NCBI GenBank assembly: GCA_020746835.1
Contig: JAGPNK010000001.1
Coordinates: forward strand, 2,046,001 to 2,110,000
Length of the DNA stretch: 64,000 nt
Direction of reading: 5' to 3'
DNA from: Stachybotrys elegans
Taxonomy: Eukaryota; Ascomycota; Sordariomycetes; Hypocreales; Stachybotryaceae
Below, in pieces: positions 59,460-64,000 of the stretch. The notes under the pieces are model-generated. The model saw only the letters and a list, made by a program, of their open reading frames with translations, made no database searches and had not been told where the DNA came from. How positions within the stretch are numbered: the first letter of the stretch is position 1; the number at the start of each line of letters is the position of its first letter. The translations under genes and the position numbers were made by a program.

Positions 59460-60805
59460 CTATACAACTCTAGCCTTGAATTCCACCTTTGGAGATCGGA
59501 GACAGTCGAGATGCCTCACCAGCCGCAGCTCAGCAGCCTTGGTAGCCGCCAGATGCGAGTTCTGGTCGGCGGTCTTGGGCTTGAGATCCTTGGGCATACC
59601 CTCCTTGGTCCTCGACAAGACCTCGTTCATGCTTGCAAGGACCCTTTCGGCGGCGCGCGCCAACGGCAGCTCCAGCGTCGGCGTGTCGTCGTCGCTGAGC
59701 CAGCTGGGCCGCTGGCCAAGCCCAGGCACCTCGGCGACGGCCTGGCGCATCCGCACGACCATGAGGGCCGCAAACATGTCGCCCGTGCCGCTGAAGTAGC
59801 AGTCGATGGCCGGGAAGACAATCTTGAAGAGGCGTGCCCTGCCGCCCGACGTCATGCTGGAGCCGACGACGGAGAGGTGCGAGGGCGGGTGGTCCGGGGC
59901 CAACAGGTTCACGGACGTGATGACGATGTGCGGCACGCGGTACTTTTCGTGCAGGACCTGGATGGCCTGCGTGAGGGTATCCATGTCGACAATCTTGACA
60001 TCGGAGAGGACCCTGCGAAGCTGTCAGCGTGGAGGGGTCACATGGCGCAATGGGCGACGGGGTTTGCGCGTACTCAGCCTCGAATTGGTTGGGCAAGATC
60101 AAGTCGGCGTATGGGATGAGAGATTGGTAGGCCGGGACGACCTCCTCGGCAACGTAGAGCCGGCCGTTGTCGCCCATGACGGGATCCAATACCCAGAAGA
60201 ACTTGCCGGGCGTGCCCTTGGACTTTTCCTTGAGCTCCTTTGCGATGTTGCCGACTGCGCCGACGGCCTCGGCGCCGGGGATGTAGCCGGACAGCATCAT
60301 TTCAAAGTCATCCAGGTACGACTGCTTCAGGCCCTCGAAGAGGTCCGTAATCTCCTGGGCTGACACCCTGGTGCCTTTCCATTGCTTGTATCCCGTGTGG
60401 TTGCCTGCGATGCCCTCATGTCAGCGGCCAGAAACCCAGCAACTGGGTGGAGAGCGCATACTGAACTGAACAGTGTTCAAGGCCGCAGCATCACACCCGA
60501 GGGCCTGGAGGACGAAGACGGCAATCTTGTTACCCACGTATCTAGGCCGTTGTGTTAACAAGGAGAGAGGGAAGAGGCAAGATGGGCTTGCTTTTCATTG
60601 GCTCTGGCTTACCCCGAAACAACCTGCATGAGACACGTCAGTAACAGAAACAGATCCGAAAACGCCGAGGCCAACATGAACCAAAACACCCCCAAAATAA
60701 AACAGCGACAACCCATCGAAAGAGGAAGAGACACAGGGAGAGACTGACATGACTTGCGACGGCCAACACCCGTGTCTCAGGGACCGGGGGCTCCGAGCCG
60801 GACAT
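59460..60805 (-). CDS. Pyridoxal/pyridoxine kinase (Bud16-like)
   Basis: Phosphorylates vitamin B6 forms to supply pyridoxal 5'-phosphate in the cytosol. Five exons on the minus strand: 60805-60749, 60623-60613, 60541-60462, 60404-60074 and 60012-59460, giving 343 residues. Exon 2 is only 11 bases. The start region reads ...VLAVASHVVSGYVGNKIAVFVLQALG, the substrate loop of pyridoxal kinases, then TVQFSNHTGY. FFWVLDPVMGDNGRLYV and ILPNQFEAE form the core, VITSVNL lies in exon 5, and the anion hole and catalytic base lie in YFSGTGDMFAALM. Each splice restores the family sequence in phase. Converges with dUTPase, 234 bases apart. Confidence 0.95.
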
Positions 60806-61813
60806 GTTTGATGCTCAAACCCCTCCCTTTTGCTTTGGGTTGAGGATGCTCTGCCGAGGGGAAAAAGCAATGAAATGAAAGAAGGGTAGAAAGAAGAGAG
60901 TTGCAGAGTCGAATGCGAAATCTAACGCGACTGCAATGCTGCGAGTAGGGGCGTGGAAAGCAAAAGCGATGGTATCGTGTCTCTTCTTGTCGGAAGGTAA
61001 TTCTCTCTCTTCTTACAGACAGACTTTCTTTTTCTTTCTGGATACTTCTTGAAATCGAGTGTGGAAGAAACCTGGAACCTGCGCGCCGTCTGCCGTAAGC
61101 TTAATGAATTCTTTTTTCTCCGTCTTCTTTTCCTGATGTGTCTATCCGCCTTACCACAGTAAATAAGAGAGAAAAAAGGTACAGTCAGAGAAGGGAGTCA
61201 CGTCGTTGTCAGGTCGCCGACCTAGGAAGAGCCTACTAATAGTACGCCCCAAGAATTGGCGGCCCCGCAGCCGAAATGCACAAAATGACTATGATCACGC
61301 CCGTCCGCCAGCAGCCGCTCTCCCCACCAGACACCAGACGGGGTTGCACGTCCTCGCTTGCGAGTATGCTGGGTCGTGACTCAGTGCCGGGTGTGACAAA
61401 CGGGAAGGGGAATTAATGCACTTTTGAATGGTGTGAATCCCCGGATCAGAGGCAAAGACAGTGTTGGATCGGATGATGCGTGTCTCGGATAGTGCATGTG
61501 CTTGCTGCCGCTGACGACTGACGACATGGCTTGCTTATACGTGTGTAACTCTCATCTTCCCGATTCATATCATTATCATGACCATCAACAGAGGCCGCCA
61601 CATGCTGTGTGCCTCCTGGATACGTACACAGATATATCAGAAGTCTCATGCAACCACCGCCGCCCTCTGGATCCCCTCAATTTACCTTGTACTTTTCATC
61701 TCTGTAGCGTGCCTGTCCATTGCACTCCGTGATGCCGCATTCTCACGCGCCCGCAGTAATAAAATACCATCCACACACCCCAAACGCCAGCCGTTTAACA
61801 CGAGTTGCTGCAT
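60806..61813. other. Intergenic region between pyridoxal kinase and PCNA
   Basis: 1.0 kb holding the pyridoxal kinase promoter and the PCNA 3' UTR, both genes on the minus strand. No additional gene is recognisable. Confidence 0.4.
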
Positions 61814-62812
61814 TTAATCCTCCTCGCCAATCTGCCGCCAGTGTGTTAACCGTATGCCCGCAGGGTATTAAGATAAAACAGTCATGCATCGTCACGTACC
61901 TTGGGTGCGAGGTAGAAGCGCAGGTAGCTGTTGCCTGCCTTCTCCGAGCCGGCAATGGTGTACTCAACCAGAAGAGGCACCTCGGCGGACAGGCACAGCG
62001 TGACCTTGTCCGAGAGAGTGGCGGCCTTGCAAAAGTTGACCAGATACTTGAGAGCAAAGGTCAACGAGACGGGCTCGGTGAGCGCAATCTCAATATTCTT
62101 CTGACTGTCCTCGATGTCGGTGCGGCTGCGCAGCGTCACGGAGCCGGCACCCAGGTCACCGTTGCTTGCGAACTTGATTCCCTCCTTGTTTGCTTCAATG
62201 GTCACTGGGAAACTTTGTTAGCACCTGCATGTCCAGCCATGGAGCCGAGGCCACGGTAGCATACCTGCTTCCGACATGGCGGCCAGATCTGTGCAGATTC
62301 GTCGGAACTCAGTCGACGGCATCGATACGGTGGCAGCGTACTCCGTCTCCGGGATGGCCATCTGATCCTGGTCAATGTCGATGAGGTTGAGATCGTACTC
62401 GCTGACACGTTGCTGGTTCTCGTCCTCGAAGAGAAGGTTCAGGCTTGCTGGCGCGTCCTCAGCCTTGAGCGTGAGCACATCATCGTTCTGAGCGGCACGC
62501 AGGACCTTGGTGAGTGATGTCAGGTTAATGCCGAGGGGGATGTTGCGGTCGCATCGGTACGGGGAGAAGTCATCGGCCTTGAGCATCATGGACACGAGCG
62601 CCACGTGCGAGCTGTCCATAGCCTGCAGCGCGATGCCAGAGTCATTGCAGTCAAAGTTGCAGTCCGTGACGAGGTCCTTGATGGCGTCCACAACCTGTAA
62701 ACGGTCCGTCAGCTGTGAGTTCCAAGACAGAGTGGCGGTCTGGGGGACGGGGCGAGGGAAGGATGCGTACCCTCTTCAGGATGCTAGCCTGGCCGAGACG
62801 TGCCTCCAACAT
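61814..62812 (-). CDS. POL30: Proliferating cell nuclear antigen (PCNA), DNA sliding clamp
   Basis: Trimeric ring that tethers replicative polymerases and repair factors to DNA. Exons 62812-62771, 62694-62265, 62204-61900 and 61831-61814 encode 264 residues. The start [20 protein letters not shown], the run [20 protein letters not shown] and [16 protein letters not shown] are classic PCNA. The interdomain loop (near [15 protein letters not shown]), [15 protein letters not shown] and the C-terminal LAPKIGEED, which forms part of the PIP-box pocket, are intact. The last exon is only 18 bases (IGEED and stop); without it the frame would end in an atypical RDDA. A small insert (SEKAGN before SYLRFYL) makes it slightly longer than the usual 258-260 residues. 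Confidence 0.97.
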
Positions 62813-63760
62813 TGTCTGCTGCGTGTTAGAGACCAAGACTTGGGAGCCATTCGCGATGGCAGTTGGCGGGGTCTGTCCGTACTGACCGATAAAATGTGAC
62901 GCGAGACGTGGAGGGGGGAAGGAGAGGATGCGAGGGGTAAGTGGAATGAATCCGAGGAGAAGATACAGAGAGATGAAGAGGAAAGACGCAGGAAGAGGTC
63001 GTCCAGGCAGTATATGCGGGCGAAGAATTAGGAAGCAGCTGGTGAGATATGTTGCGGATGCAATTTCGAAAGGGAGGAGGGTATGGAAAAACCACTTAAC
63101 ACGCGAGCTGGCCAGCAGGCGAGCGGTGGGGAAACGCGTCTGCCTCGCGCGACGCCAATCTAACCTAACGCGGGGCTCCCACTACGCGTACTCTGTACCT
63201 GTGCGAATCCCATCATTCATGGCTGATAACAGACGCCTATCTCTTTATCTGTTACCTCGTAGCTGTAGTCCGTGCTTACTTATCTCTCCTGTTCCTGTTG
63301 TAGCTGACCTGTTGCCTAAATACCGTAGTAGAAAATAGAAAATAATATCCATTCTTGCAATGAGGCTGATGGTTGATGAGATGAGGATACAATTTATTTG
63401 ATATGCAAAACCACCAATGCTGGTCCCAATTCTACTTAGAAGCTAGAAGATGATGAAAATCGACAAAGCAAATGATTGAGCCAGGGTGCTTTTTCAGCTG
63501 TGCAACATAGTAAATCAGCGGCATCGCTTGCGTCTTGTGTGTGTATGAGAGAAATAATGCCTGTAAACCAATCCCAACATGCCTCCATAGCGAGAGGACA
63601 AAGCAAAGCAGAGGATAAAATATTAAAGAAAAGCAATACCGTTCCGGGCGCCGCGCATCTAGTGATCCCCCATGCATGCAGTCTATGAAAACGTCAAGTC
63701 GTCATGAGTCCCGTCAGCGGTGTATCCGCACAGTCTGGACGGAGGGTGGTTGGTCCTGCC
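62813..63760. promoter_or_regulatory. PCNA promoter region
   Basis: 950 bases upstream of PCNA, also holding the 3' UTR of the next minus-strand gene. A perfect MluI box is at 63134-63139, in a CG-rich patch (63131-63155). No gene is seen. Confidence 0.5.
63134..63139. promoter_or_regulatory. MluI cell-cycle box upstream of PCNA
   Basis: A perfect palindromic ACGCGT lies about 320 bp before the PCNA start. In yeasts this is the MBF (Mbp1-Swi6) site of G1/S genes, POL30 included. A single 6-mer can occur by chance; the match of gene and site is the reason to list it. Confidence 0.45.
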
Positions 63761-64000
63761 TCACATGGAGACGACTCGTGGTGTCATGGGGATGCTGGTG
63801 CGGTTCCTTGGGCGTAGGTTGATGACCGTCTCCAGCTCTCGCAGCATTCCCTTGGTAGCGTCAATCTGCTGTCGGGCAACGGCCTTCTGCTCCCGATCCT
63901 CCCGCATCTTGGCGATTCTCTCCTCACGCGAGAGTGTGCTCCGGGCGCGGGGAAGGGCCACAGCCTCAAAGACTTCCGGACCCTCGCTGCTGCCTGCGTC
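63761..64000 (-). CDS. C-terminal fragment of an unidentified protein, partial
   Basis: The minus strand is open from the window edge at 64000 to TGA 63763-63761, giving the last 79 residues. The visible part is highly charged and helical (LSREERIAKMREDREQKAVA), followed by IDATKGMLRELETVINLRPR and a basic Pro/Thr/Met tail ending TPRVVSM. It looks like the conserved end of a coiled-coil protein, perhaps cytoskeletal, but I cannot name it. The gene starts beyond the window. Confidence 0.6.
   Translation of the reverse strand, partial: DAGSSEGPEVFEAVALPRARSTLSREERIAKMREDREQKAVARQQIDATKGMLRELETVINLRPRNRTSIPMTPRVVSM

Overview
This 64 kb window is nuclear DNA of a filamentous ascomycete. The gene complement (AA9 lytic polysaccharide monooxygenase, HAL-type kinase, SulP permease, ISC1, Wss1/WLM protease), the short 50-180 bp GT-AG introns, the pyrimidine-rich leaders and the loosely packed genes all fit Sordariomycetes. 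Hypocreales is likely but not proven. I see about 26 protein-coding loci, one of them probably broken and two cut by the window edges. I see no convincing tRNA, rRNA, transposon or CRISPR array.

Layout. 0-9 kb: 3' end of an MDR dehydrogenase, KRR1 (-), mitochondrial uL11 (+), a HAL/Npr1-family kinase (+) and HSP10 (+). 9-26 kb: a secreted AA9 LPMO with a CBM18 module (+), a Sec4/Rab8-like GTPase (+), an unknown RRM-like protein (-), an AFG2/Drg1-like AAA ATPase (+), a Wss1-type protease (-) and a sulfate permease (-). 26-42 kb: the mitotic exit GAP BUB2 (+), a PAQR/IZH membrane protein (-), THOC5 (+), a 3.8 kb gene-poor stretch, a membrane glycosyltransferase (+), a DJ-1/PfpI protein (+) and a nucleolar FKBP (+). 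42-54 kb: an NDR-like AGC kinase interrupted by tandem TAG codons (+), the sphingolipid phospholipase C ISC1 (-), a damaged membrane-protein gene (+) and an ABM-like protein (+). 54-64 kb: a triple-KH RNA-binding protein (-), a coiled-coil protein (+), dUTPase (+), pyridoxal kinase (-), PCNA (-) and the C-terminus of an unidentified protein (-).

Most of this is housekeeping. PCNA and dUTPase, both G1/S genes, lie 4 kb apart with MluI-box-like sequences upstream. The standout is the kinase at 42.6-45.3 kb. Its reading frame is intact through the APE motif, then the invariant D-W-W of subdomain IX is written GAC TAG TAG, and the frame continues intact to an AGC-type C-terminus. This matches the arrangement known for Fusarium graminearum PUK1, where sexual-stage A-to-I mRNA editing turns UAG UAG into UGG UGG. 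Both target adenosines here fall in a predicted small hairpin loop. A second in-frame TAG, replacing a probable Gln codon, occurs in the membrane-protein gene at 50465, but that gene also has a frameshift and is more likely decaying. KRR1, an essential gene, carries a one-base deletion in a C run, which suggests the assembly has some homopolymer indels. Such errors cannot produce the TAG substitutions.
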